Of a stretch of DNA of 64,000 bases, positions 11,621-21,300 are shown piece after piece. Numbering within the stretch: position 1 is the stretch's first letter; each line of letters begins with the position of its first letter. Origin of the DNA: Larix kaempferi (taxonomy: Eukaryota > Streptophyta > Pinopsida > Pinales > Pinaceae); contig BSBM01000076.1 of the NCBI GenBank assembly GCA_027924585.1, positions 4,726,501 to 4,790,500 of the forward strand, in the 5' to 3' direction. The notes below the pieces were generated by a model, which was given only the letters and a program-made list of their open reading frames with translations, ran no database searches and was not told where the DNA came from. The position numbers were made by a program, and so were the translations under genes.

Positions 11621-12237
11621 TGTTGATGTATTTCTAACTTCAGAATGTATTCACTTGTATATTTTATATTGTATTTGTATCTTATTGTTGTACCTCCGAC
11701 GAAAATGTTTATTCCTCCGGTCGGAGAAGTCATTATTGTACTTGGGTCATGTAAAGTCATTGAGGTCCATCCTCCCATGTATGACGGGGAATTAGACCCC
11801 GGATTTGTGTCTTTCATGGGTTATTAGACTCCCCTAGTGGGATCGGCCCAGTGTCAAGTGGTAATGGGTTATTAGACTCTCCTAAGGGAGGTTGGCCCAG
11901 TTAGGGTAAAAGGCAAGTAAAGGTAAAGTATAAATAGAGAGGAGCACCTCTCTATTTATCCATTCACTCACACATCCAACTCACATAGTTGAGAGAGAGG
12001 AGTGCACACAAGTGGAGGAGGAGTAGCTGCTGGAGACATCTATCTTTTGGGATTTAATCTTTGTGATCTTTGTATTGGTGCTCATTCTATCTCTGAGGAA
12101 GCTGCGGGGTTTTCTCCTTTATGGTTTCCTCAGTGAAATGCTTTGTGTCTCTTGTCTCTTGTGTTTGATATGTTGTACATGTTGTTCTCTCAGTTAAGAT
12201 CCTAGATCATATTGAATTAAATGATGAAAATATAACA
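11621..12237 (+). mobile_element. Solo copia LTR with TSD, copy A
   Basis: The LTR starts TGTTGATG and ends ATATAACA, giving TGTT/AACA ends. It is flanked on both sides by TATTA (11616-11620 and 12238-12242), a 5-bp target-site duplication. A TATA box (TATAAATA) lies near 11930. No internal region is present, so this is a recombination product of a full element. It belongs to the family of the LTR at 897-1587. Confidence 0.85.
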
Positions 12238-12294
12238 TATTATTTTATAACTTTCATTAGGAGGCCCATTTTAGACCTCAAAATTTCTCTAATG

Positions 12295-12633
12295 AGAGAC
12301 TCTTTCATTTGTTTCATCAACATCATAAGCAAGGTTATTTTTATTCATTTGTTGAGAATGGTATTCTTCCTTGATATTTCTCCTTGGCATTTCCTTTTCA
12401 TTGTCATGATTGACTTTAATATCATTGCCTCTCTTGTTCTGTACTTCTGATTTTCTTTTCCATACTTTTGTGAGTCTTTGCTTAGGGAATATTTCCATGT
12501 CAATATTATTCTTTTGAGTACAAGGATCTATTCCTTTGTTCTATTTTATCTTCCACATTTGATCTTTTGGTAGATCCCTTGGTTCTTTGTAGCCATTGAG
12601 TACACGCCATACATCAAATCCTAATGAAGGCAT
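12295..12633 (-). pseudogene. copia Gag remnant, minus strand, 5'-deleted
   Basis: This is a Ty1/copia Gag (UBN2-type capsid) fragment. On the minus strand the primer-binding site is followed almost at once by LGFDVWRVLNGYKEPRDLP, which is the middle of Gag. In the related copy at 14779-15308 about 130 codons of leader and Gag precede that point. The frame then runs through a Lys/Asn-rich tail (KVWKRKSEVQNKRGND) and stops at 12289. An in-frame stop near 12545 breaks it. The missing 5' part indicates an internal deletion that joined the primer site to mid-gag. Confidence 0.65.
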
Positions 12634-12645
12634 GCTCTGATACCA
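12634..12645 (-). promoter_or_regulatory. Primer-binding site (tRNA-iMet type)
   Basis: The minus strand reads TGGTATCAGAGC, the standard plant retrotransposon primer site complementary to the 3' end of initiator tRNA-Met. It lies two bases inside the LTR end at 12648. The same site is at 60639-60650 in copy B. Confidence 0.85.
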
Positions 12646-12647
12646 AT

Positions 12648-13520
12648 TGGGTACACATGGAGATACTTAGAGGGGTGGGTGAATCAATATCTCATACAAT
12701 TATTATTACTTTTTACTTCATCAAACCTATGTATTTAATCATTCATCAACATGAAGTACATCAAATATATGTGTCAACTCAATAATAAAGTATATATTAA
12801 TTACAACAACTTGTTGGAGGCTCCAACCTCCTTGTTTTATTAGCTACAACTGATTGGATGCTTCAACACCCCTGTTCTCCAGCTACAACTGGAAGGGATC
12901 CAACCCATACTCTCTTCGTCATCTACGACTGACAGGAAGCTTCGACTTCCTAATTTTTCCAGCTACAATTGGAAGGGCTCCAACACTCACTCTCTTTGTC
13001 AGCTACAACTAATAGGAAGCTTCGACTCCCTTTGTTTTCCAACCACAACTGGAAGGGATCCAACCCTCTAGACACAGGCTCCAACTTCTGTCAATTTTTT
13101 TCCAACGTATTATGTTCCTCAACAAACAAGCCTTCTTTGTTATCTTATACAATCCCAAGTTTGCTCAATGATGGCTTTCAACTCTCAGAGGTTTCTTGCA
13201 AAATTCTCTGTTGTTTGCATAATATTCTAGTTTTCTTGTATTTAAACACAATGACTGTTATTTCTGCATTAATCAATCTCGTGACTTTTATTCTTGTGGT
13301 TGTACCAGACTTCAATCCTTCTATTGTTTTGCACATTACCTTAATATATAACCACGAACCCTTTCCTATAGTCACTCTGGCTTTTGCAGGTCTGAGGGTA
13401 AGTCCAAACTCCATATCGTAGCCTACATTTGTCTCATGTGCATGTCTAGCATGTCCTGACTGTGTTCTTCTTGTTTTACTAGACTTCTCTCCCCTCTTGA
13501 CATCAAGGTCCTTCAACAAC
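12648..13520 (-). mobile_element. copia LTR, minus strand, with internal minisatellite
   Basis: It begins on the plus strand at TGGGTACACATGG beside the primer site and aligns in two blocks with the shorter LTR at 15255-15665. That LTR lacks the roughly 500-bp central part. The far boundary in this copy is blurred; sequence after about 13520 no longer matches. The open stretches at 12969-13421 and 13178-13519 are not protein-like. The central part holds the tandem repeat described separately. Confidence 0.6.
12800..13090. repeat. ~40-bp tandem repeat in LTR
   Basis: An AGCTACAACT-type phrase recurs near 12842, 12880, 12922, 12960, 12999 and 13040. It is followed alternately by a GGAAGGGATCCAAC-type and an AGGAAGCTTCGACT-type phrase, giving ~40-bp units in ~80-bp pairs. 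The same array is in copy B near 60825-61095. The related LTR at 15255-15665 has lost it. Confidence 0.7.
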
Positions 13521-14330
13521 TTTAAATTCTGTCAACTTTCAACTAAATTGCCAAAGAGTACTTTGTATGCAAACCCAAATTTAACTTTCAAGAAACAAGA
13601 TTGTCTCAACAATTATTAATCCTCTTCTAAGGTGACTACTAAATAGACTTCCCATTGTACCAATTAAAATCACTATAGCTCTGCAACTATCTTTGAAATG
13701 AAGCTTTTTTTACCTCTTCTTATTCCATTCCTTAAATATGCAATGAGATACCTTGAAGAGATCCTTCAAACATCCATGAACTTGCATTTGAAAAGAAATT
13801 CCAAATCAACCTTAAACTAGTCCTTGAAACTGATGCAAAAATTGTTCTTGTATGAGCTCTAAATAGTTCTTAACCAAGTAATTAAAATATATCAAACCTT
13901 CCTTCAAAAGTGTAATTACACGACTCTTGTCCATAAGCCAAGGGAAACATCAATTCTTTGTTGCTTTATGGAACCTTCTATTGTTGGCTATAATTTCTAT
14001 TTGTATGTAGATTTCTTAGTTGCTAGAACCAAGGTCATTATATGACACCCATAATCCCACTATATGTTGTTGCCGTAGATTCTTCCCAGAGATGCTTCTT
14101 CAACCAAAACAACCCTTTAAAGCAACTATCATACTTGATTCTTCTTTTCTCTCCAATGCTAAGAGAAGGAAACTTTTCATTGTATGGACCCATCGAAACA
14201 TATTCATGTCAACAACTTAGATCCAATGCCTTGGTAGTTTAAACACGCCTCCACAATTCGTAGTTGAAGCATACATATGTAACATTGGTGAGTTACTAGA
14301 ACTCCAAGTTCCCATAGTTACTCTTCGGCA
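13521..14330. other. Non-coding repeat sequence; duplication ends inside
   Basis: This is AT-rich sequence without a recognised gene. Identity with copy B ends at 14135 (62437 in B), the right boundary of the duplicated block. From 14136 to 14330 nothing is recognised. Confidence 0.5.
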
Positions 14331-15240
14331 ATGTACCATAATAATAGTGCTTTGCAATAGTTTCTGTCACATATGTATGCATTTTCCATATCAACATCAT
14401 TTTATTGAAGTCCTACCATGTCGTATTCTTCCAGATAAATATTGGAGAGACCATCTGCCAATTACAATGTCAAATATATGTTTATATGTAATGTCGAGAT
14501 CTCAATTAGTCAACATGGATTCGTTAAGTTCTTCAACTAAACCAAGTCATGTTTCAAAATCTAACTACAAGCAACCTTTACTTTCAGAAATGTCCTTGTA
14601 TGTGGTTATGAAGAAATATAATGTTCAAAAGAAGATATGGGATCTTCCCAACTCATCATTTTCCAAGTTTAACTCCATCATTCCTTTCTTGAACTATGAA
14701 AAATTTAGCATTCAACCCATCATCACCTTTAATAGAGCATTCTTCTTCTGTTGGTGTAGTAAAGACTCTTTCATTTGTTTAATCAACCTCATAAGCATGG
14801 TTCTTGTTATTTACTTGTTGAGAATGGTATTCTTCCTTGATATTTCTTCTTGGCATTTCCTTTTCATTGTCATGATTGAATTCATTATCATTTCCTCTCT
14901 TGTTATGTACTTCTAATTTCTTTTTCCATCCTTTTGTGAGTCTAGGCTTAGGGAATCTTGCCATGTCAATATACTCTTTTGAGTACAAGGATCCATTTCT
15001 TTGTTCTTTTTTATCTTCCATGTTTGATCTTCTAGTAGATCCTCTAGTTCTTTGTAGCCATTGACTGCACTCCTCCATATATCAAATCCTAATGCCATCA
15101 AGGAGGTCTTCATTCTTTTACTCCATAAGGAATAATTGGTTCGATCGAATAATAGATCCTTGTTTGTAGAGAATCCTTCAAGAGTATCTATGTGTGTTCT
15201 TGGTATCTCCTTCAATCTTTTTAAACTTGTATGAACACCT
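14331..15240 (-). pseudogene. copia Gag and downstream relic, second copy, minus strand
   Basis: Gag sequence read from about 15308 down includes LLFDRTNYSLWSKRMKTSLM, then ALGFDIWRSAVNGYKE. This is the plant Ty1/copia Gag signature (F.G.NY..W...M...L). A Lys/Asn-rich tail follows (NKRGNDNEFNHDNEKEMP). Stops break the frame near 14980-15080. This copy is not interrupted at the point where the 11127-12294 unit sits in the first copy, so it shows the ancestral join. Sequence at 14331-14778 is the further downstream relic. Confidence 0.7.
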
Positions 15241-15254
15241 GATCTAATGCCAAT

Positions 15255-15665
15255 TGTTGAACACACAGAGAAACTTAGAGGGGCGGGGTGAATCAATATC
15301 TCATACAATTATTATTACTTTTCACTTCATCAAACCTATGTAGAAATTCTATGTTATTTGCACAGTATTCTAGCTTTCTTGTATTTAAACACAATGACTT
15401 TTCCATTTCTATATTTATCAATCATGTGACTCTTATTCTTGTTTTTGTACCAGAATTCAAGCCTTCTACTATTTTGCACAGTACCTCAATTGATAACCAC
15501 AAACTCTTTCCTATAGTCACTATGTCTTGCGCGGGTTTGAGGGTAAGTCCAAACTCTAGAATCGCAGCCTACATTTGTCTCATGTGCATGTCTAGCAACA
15601 AATCTCACACACCCTCTCTTTTATTCGACACACTTGCTATTTGCCACAAAGCATAAACCCCAACA
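15255..15665 (-). mobile_element. copia LTR, minus strand, second copy
   Basis: On the minus strand it opens TGTTGGGGTTTATGC and ends TTCAACA, typical copia LTR termini. A decayed primer site (TTGGCATTAGATC, two C-to-T-like changes from consensus) lies immediately inside at about 15241-15253, then gag. At 411 bp it is shorter than the LTR at 12648, which carries an extra central minisatellite. Confidence 0.7.
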
Positions 15666-16461
15666 CATTAAAACTCAACACTATTTGTCTTCCTTTGTTA
15701 TTTCAGATTGGTGTAACCCAGCGAAATCCATCTTCCTCCATGTGTTTTCAAATAAGAAAGTAGTTCATCTATTGTTGCTTCCTCCTTCGCTCTTCTCTCC
15801 GATATGATATACACCCCACATCCACCCATTTCTTGAGCAAATGATCATATATTTATATATGTCATTCGTAACAATTTTGTACCTAATCGATCATTTGATT
15901 TGTCGGCTCAATCATTCATGAACAAGTTCAAGTGGATCCAACAAGTCAGCTCAATCTCACAACAAGATTCAAAATGGACCTGTGTGGTCATACTTCATGC
16001 TTTCCATTGTTACCTAATTTCCTGCAGTCCTTCATTCTGCATGTTACCTGAACTTTCCATTCCAGTAGCTAAGTCATTATGCCATTCTGTAACTTTAGTT
16101 ATCGTAACTTTCCACTCTGGTAGCTCACTCATTTTACACTTTCTTCAATTCTAGTAGTGTCATATTAATAATGCAGCATCATCATCCTCTCAAGGCCTTT
16201 CTATGTCATCTCCTGTAATTCATAAAACTAGTACAAAGCATTGATCATGCTCTTTACTTATCCATAAACTATCTTCAACATTCCTCCTTAACATCATGGT
16301 TATCACTTCATGCTATCATCATCAATGACCTTGCATGACTTCAATGACAACCCTTTTCAACAAGAGTAAGATAGGAAATTCAAGAAATTAGTTTGTAACT
16401 TTGGTTATAAATTTCCAAGCCCTAGAACAACAAATACTTGAACTTAAAAACCTTGGAATTG
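15666..16461. other. No gene or repeat recognised
   Basis: AT-rich sequence with several short open stretches (for example 15900-16154) that show no domain. A TTTATATATGT run lies near 15850. I see nothing further. Confidence 0.5.
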
Positions 16462-16716
16462 CTAATCAGGTTGGTACTCATCTCTTGCAAGTACAACTAG
16501 TTTTTTTCCAAAGGTACTTGCACTTTCAATGAAAAGAGTAATATTCTTATGTATTTCATACCGGGCATTTTTATTCGAGGCCATGTGCTCTAGGCAGGTG
16601 TGCAATCCATCTTTAACCTCCCCAATTTCAACTTGTCCAAAGTTGTGTGTGTAATGGTAAATTGGGTTTAGGGAATCCCTATATAGCACAAAGACCTCTT
16701 CTCTCCCTCGAAACAC
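16462..16716 (-). pseudogene. hAT-superfamily transposase fragment
   Basis: The 84-residue minus-strand frame contains LNPIYHYTHNFGQVEIGEV, then KDGLHTCLEHM, then ITLFIESASTFGKKLVVLAR. Plant hAT transposases have the order LNPxYxY, EVxxGLxxCLxRM, an acidic helix ending F(xx)A.G.FG..LA..AR, then the WWxxFG dimerisation segment. The match stops before WW, where the frame ends. It would be part of a cut-and-paste transposase acting in the nucleus. No terminal repeats were found around it, so it is an isolated fragment. The assignment rests on motif spacing only. Confidence 0.5.
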
Positions 16717-17139
16717 ACATTATATTGTACTATGACATTCCAAGGGACTTTAATACTCCTTGGAAATGTTCTGAAAAGAGAAATAAATCCATTGGGGACT
16801 ACGGGAATGTCTTGAACATACATACCTTATCTCTTGTTCAAGTTAGAAATTTTTTGGGAACCACCCCTCATCCCTTAGTCAAATCAAAAACTCCTTGGAA
16901 TAATTTGCAATAAACCCCTCTATGCCAAATTTTAAAAATGAAAAAATAAAATAAAATAAAAGGATGAAAGGGTTAAGAACTAATTTGATTTGATGTCTTG
17001 GACGATAAATTATTGAGAGAACATACCATAGAGTAAAAATTTATATTGTACCAAAGGGAAATAACACCAAATAAAGACCCTCTAATCATTGCCAGAGGCA
17101 TAGTATTCTAGTATTGATGAAAATAGAATCCAAGGCACA
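16717..17139. other. No gene recognised
   Basis: AT-rich sequence with an AAAATAAAATAAAATAAAA tract near 16938-16960. Nothing else is recognised. Confidence 0.5.
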
Positions 17140-17350
17140 ACGACTTTGTGGGTTAGCTTGAGTGGTTGAGTGTTGTGAGTTGTAAGCATGAATTCATAGG
17201 GTCAAGTCCTTGAGTTGGATGCCTCTATGAATATTGTAGGTTTCACTCGATGTCCTTGTTAGGTTAAGTTGCCAAATTACCCTAGGTACCATCCTCAAAA
17301 TAAGGGGAAGTTCCTAGAGGGTTTCCTATGATGTGCACTTTATCAAAAAG
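17140..17350 (+). mobile_element. tRNA-derived SINE-like unit
   Basis: An RNA polymerase III A-box-like TAGCTTGAGTGG (17154-17165) and a B-box-like GGGTCAAGTCC (17199-17209) are 33 bp apart, the normal tRNA-head spacing. A non-tRNA body follows and the unit ends in an A-rich tract near 17340-17355 (TCAAAAAGAATAAAA). An ACAAC repeat occurs on both flanks, but a longer target duplication is not clear. Confidence 0.55.
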
Positions 17351-18033
17351 AATAAAATGTACAACACAAATCCCACTATGTGAATATATTCCTTAATATT
17401 GAGCACAAGGGAATTGCTTAGTTAGTGACCATTAATTAATTTCATATGTTGAATGCAAGGAAACCTAAAAATAATGAAAGTAAATGCTACGGTGCCACCG
17501 ATCTCTAGGTTTGAATCCCAAAGTAATGTGTTGCAATCAATAGGAGCAAACCCAACAATGAGAAGGAAACCTTCTACATTGGCATGAAATAAAGACATTG
17601 GATGTAAACCAAGAATCGCTTGACTTAGGGAATAACCAACATGAACAGTCAAGACAATTGAGCAATGGATGACAAAAGGTTGACTTTACCTATGGAATGG
17701 TCAACATGGATAGTCAAGACAACTGATTAATGGTCAACAAAATGTTATAAACTTGGAAGTTCCCTTGAACAATAGCATGGCACAATAGATGGCCTAGGTA
17801 GCAACTAATGCCAAAAGAGACCATTGACATAAACCATCAATATAGGAGGTATTGGGGTATACCTTGATACAGAAGGATCTTTAGAGCTATATCAGTATAG
17901 AAATATTCAAATAGTAAAATAAAGATTACAGTGGTAAATATCTCGTCAAAAGATTTCCGTCAACGCTTGTTTCGTGTGAAATGGCCTCCGGATGCAAAAG
18001 TTATCAGGTTTTGAAGTTTCAGCAAAATTGTTC
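17351..18033. other. No gene; short tandem duplication
   Basis: A ~64-bp unit containing an ACATG..CAGTCAAGACAA phrase is repeated at about 17638 and 17702. The rest is unassigned. Open stretches such as 17422-17652 show no domain. Confidence 0.45.
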
Positions 18034-18175
18034 AAAAAAAAAAAAAAAAAGGGTAATTGGGAAAAAATGGCCAATGTAATGTTGTATAAAAATTTGGTGG
18101 AGTCTATGGAGATCGAACCCAAGACCTACAAGTCCTCCCAAGCCTTACCGATCCCACCTAGCCGAATCTCCACGC
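18034..18175 (-). mobile_element. tRNA-derived SINE-like unit, minus strand
   Basis: On the minus strand a GGCTAGGTGGG A-box-like element (about 18155-18166) is followed about 35 bp later by a strong B box, GGTTCGATCTC (18109-18119). The unit then ends in a run of about 17 T (18034-18050). Some plant SINEs end in poly(T). The spacing and order fit a tRNA head, though the body is short. Confidence 0.5.
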
Positions 18176-18399
18176 AATATTTCTTCACATGGATAGGTGA
18201 GAACTTGTACTTAAAGTTACAAGGTTGTTTGTTTGGAAAATTGGTAGGACCCATGGCCAACATTGAGGCCATATAATGGAGGAGACAACATAGCACACCA
18301 AAAAACGCTACCATGGAGCTAAGCAATAAGCCAACAAAGCTAGTGGGATAACAATCAAATGCCAACCATTTGAACCATGTAACATGTCACAAAAACGTG

Positions 18400-18480
18400 A
18401 TAAGGGGAGAGGTACGCAGGTTTGAACCCGTCACCTCCTCCCCCTTTTCCAAACGCCTTATCAACTATGCCATGGCCACG
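18400..18480 (-). mobile_element. tRNA-like pol III head, minus strand
   Basis: On the minus strand, TGGCATAGTTGA (within 18460-18473) resembles an A box and AGGTTCAAACC-type sequence (18418-18428) a B box. The ends of the element are not defined. This is the third tRNA-like head within 1.3 kb. Confidence 0.4.
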
Positions 18481-18539
18481 ACAATTGGTGGGATGTGGTG
18501 CCTATTCCTTATGAAGTTGAGGTGGAAATGGAGCCCAAA

Positions 18540-19150
18540 ATGGGCACGTGGCCCAATTCCCTGCGCCCCAAAACCACTCCAAAAACCTTATAAAAACCAC
18601 GAATTTGCACAGTTCCCAAGGATATTCAGAGAACAGTTTTGCACAGATCCCATGATGCAATACAGGTACAGTTCCCGAGGCATCATACAACCATTAATGG
18701 GCATGGATCCCAAGGCAGAATCTGTATAGTCTGTATTGTTTTGTCTTTTATGTAGGCAGAGTTTCTTGATTTGCGTGCCAAAGGAGGCCTCAGGAAAAGG
18801 TAGTCGAGTTTATACTCATTTTTCTTGAAATTTCGAGAGGATCGCAATGGTGCTGTTTTTTTTTTCTGGTGACTAACAGAAAACAGAAGTGTTTCCAGAA
18901 ACTCATATTTGTAAGCTTTGAAGACTTAATAAGATCGGCCTTCTCATTAGAAGTGGCCCAGAGACATAGCCCAAGAAGGGTGAACTCCGTTATCAGTTCC
19001 TGCCTACAAATTTCATGGTTTGCATCTCTTTTATGTGTTTTATGTGCTTCGATTATGCTCTCTATTTTTTTCATTTAAATCCTTTTTAATGGATTTAAGC
19101 ATTCAAACTTTCACATGAAAATAATGGTTATAAAGATCCTGTCATTTTCA
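18540..19150 (+). mobile_element. 3' part of a gypsy-type LTR
   Basis: A TATA box (TATAAAA, 18589-18595) is followed by repeats of a CAGTTCCCAAGG-type phrase. The segment ends in TTTTCA at 19150, ten bases before a tRNA-iMet primer site. The left LTR boundary was not identified. Confidence 0.55.
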
Positions 19151-19159
19151 GATAAAGTT

Positions 19160-19171
19160 TGGTATCAGAGC
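19160..19171 (+). promoter_or_regulatory. Primer-binding site (tRNA-iMet type)
   Basis: TGGTATCAGAGC is the standard plant LTR-retrotransposon primer site. It follows an LTR-like end and precedes gag-like sequence. Confidence 0.8.
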
Positions 19172-19221
19172 AGCTTAACCTTTGCATTGTGAGTCTATGA
19201 ATGTTAAAAAAATCAAGACTT

Positions 19222-19830
19222 AAACATGGTGAAGAAGAAATTGAGATTTTCAATCCAGAGACTACACGTGCACATCGAAGAAATAAAATGGCAGATGAAG
19301 ACTACTGAGAAGAAGATGAGAAGGCTTTCCGCAAGGATTTCTATTAGATGGCAGACATGGTAGAAAATTTATTTGCAAATTATCAAGAGAGATTGGAAAA
19401 GAAAATAAATAAATTGTGCGATGATGACAAAGTAATGTATTGCAGTAATGCAACAAGAATTTCATGAACAATGGAAGCGTCAACATGCTTTCATAGGGGA
19501 ACCCAATCGTGTTGAGCACTAACCATGTTCAATCAAGTCCAAGGACCAACATACACTTGACTCCTTTGTAACTACACATGGCACATCACATGAATGAGAC
19601 AAAGTCGGAAGGGCAGGAATCCATATATATTCAATGAAAGCAATTTGTGAACTAAAATCATTGATTCTTGGAAGGAGGTACTTAAGAAGAAGTTATGGGT
19701 AGAGAAGGGTCTTTGCCAATTTTAGAAGAAGAAAAAGACAATGAAAATTTATATAAGAAGGAAAAGGGATCTGAGGATCGAGAAGTCTTTAAACCTGACA
19801 TTTGGGAATATAAAACATTGTACACATACC
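19222..19830 (+). pseudogene. Gag-like remnant of plus-strand LTR element
   Basis: Translation gives GEEEIEIFNPETTRAHRRNK, then MADEDY and MADMVENLFANYQERLEKK, broken by several stops. Composition and position right after the primer site suggest the N-terminal part of a gypsy Gag. No zinc knuckle was found. The later part is Lys/Glu-rich and unassigned. Confidence 0.4.
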
Positions 19831-20814
19831 TCTATGAGCCTCAAAACATAGAATGAGGGATGCACATTTGTATTTATTTCCATACGTAGCCTATGAACCT
19901 TGAACAAGCTTAGAGTTTTTACCCACAAAGGTTTCTCTATTATAGTGTTCTTGTATGTGTATATGCTTGCTTAATTGGTTGATGGACAATTTTCATTCAT
20001 GTTCGCCATTACAGGAAAGTACTTAAAACTAGAACATAAGCATAAGATTCAAAAACTTTATTATTTTATTTTGATGTAAAACGTCAATGAAGACACATTA
20101 GGGTGTTTTTGACCTACCCACTAAAATACAGATTGGTTCTACTATGCAAAAGTCAAAGAACAATATAGTAGGACCATATTTCCAAAAACATCATACATCT
20201 TCCTTAATATCTCAATCTTTGACTCCTCTAATTATTTGGGAGGTTGTGAATGCTGAAAGAAAGATATGGTGGAAGCATATTTCCAAAATGATCATACATT
20301 TTCCTTTTAGTTGATATCTAAATGTTTGAATCCCCTAATCATTTGGGAGGTTGTGAATGTCATCTTGACACCATATATGAATGTCTTTAAATGGTGTCCA
20401 ATACTTATAAATATGCTTGCATTGAACCTTAGGCACAAGAACATACATTCATAGCTAGGATACTTCTTAGATTTCTAATTGCGTTTCACATTGTTGTGGG
20501 TGTGATAGGTCAAAACCATTGGAGCTAGAGAATACAAGCCATGCAAAGGTCATGAGCATATCAATACATTTCTAAAAACAAGGCGGCCATAAATCTAACT
20601 TGAATAGCCAAGCTACATAGAGACATATGCCATCATAGAGGTGCTAAACACCAAAATTATGAAATTTCAGTATGCAATTTTCTTATCCAAGCCAATAGTT
20701 TCAATACCCTTCACTTAATAAATTATACCAATCACCATAAATCAGTCCACAATTATCAAATTAGTCAATACGCTTAGCTCATTCTATCATCAATCCATGA
20801 CAAATAATTCAACT
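19831..20814. other. Non-coding; ~103-bp tandem duplication and LTR-like TATA
   Basis: A unit holding a CATATTTCCAAAA phrase and ending TTTGGGAGGTTGTGAATG is duplicated at about 20173 and 20277. A TATA box (TATAAATA) near 20404 follows, with a leader-like tail, resembling LTR promoter sequence. No coding region was seen. Confidence 0.4.
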
Positions 20815-21300
20815 TCATCGATTATGTTTCCAAATATAACCTAGTTTTAAATAAGCATCCACGTGACTATCAATATCATTAGAGAGAGAGAATATATATA
20901 TATATATATAGTGATTCATTAGTGCTCTATAATAAATACAAAAGCAGTAAGCGCCACCTATTTGCATTTCCAAGACAATAAGACCAGCATAAGGGTTCTT
21001 ATTAGAAGTTATGATCGCTAAGTTCAAGAGTTCCACCACAAGCCTTTCAATATTGGACTTCTGAAAGTGGCCATGTTGAAAAGGAAGAACTACTATGGGG
21101 CCTTTTGTAGGATAAAACTCAATAGCATGTTCGATAGTCCTTTTAGGTGGAATTTTTCCAAGCATCTCCTGGAAGAACACCTTATATTTATGGAGTAGGG
21201 TAGAGAGGCCAGGATTATAGGTTTGTTGAGAAGGAACTGCCTTCATACAATACATGAAGTGAGCCATGAAGGCAAAGTGTTTCACGTCCCCTTCCATCAA
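20815..21300 (-). pseudogene. Ty3/gypsy reverse transcriptase N-terminal fragment
   Basis: The 161-residue minus-strand frame carries the entry of a plant gypsy reverse transcriptase: LLHKYKVFFQEMLGKIPPKR, IEHAIEF, HFQKSNIERLVVELL, NKNPYAGLIVLEMQ and YCFCIYYRALM. These are the counterparts of the conserved YxDVF..LPPxR, IxHxIDL, SPYxSPVVLVxKKxG and FCVDYRxLN blocks. The VDYR Asp-Tyr pair is altered, and the frame runs out at a TA repeat (20891-20911) before the YxDD catalytic motif. It likely belongs to the same minus-strand relic as the protease at 23094-23333. Confidence 0.75.

Larger units (their letters stand above)
11127..12294. mobile_element. TIR-bounded DNA-transposon-like unit, copy A
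   Basis: Ends at 11127-11160 and 12261-12294 are inverted repeats of about 34 bp that differ at about two positions. They start CATTAGAGAAATTTTGAGG and include AAAATGGGCCTC. The unit interrupts a copia relic: the related uninterrupted copy near 14750-14775 runs straight through the join. No transposase is present, and a MITE and a solo LTR sit inside. A target-site duplication is not clear, so the superfamily is undetermined. Copy B carries the identical arrangement at 59142-60299. Confidence 0.6.

Noticed and set aside
11326-11827. 163-residue minus-strand frame and overlapping plus-strand frame
   Set aside because: They run through the MITE hairpin and the LTR end, so they cannot be a protein gene of one origin.
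12800-13090. CRISPR-like regular repeats
   Set aside because: Units are diverged and contiguous, without unique spacers, and lie in a plant LTR.
18100-18480. Candidate tRNA genes from B-box matches
   Set aside because: The surrounding sequence does not form a tRNA cloverleaf and lacks acceptor-stem pairing; SINE heads are more likely.
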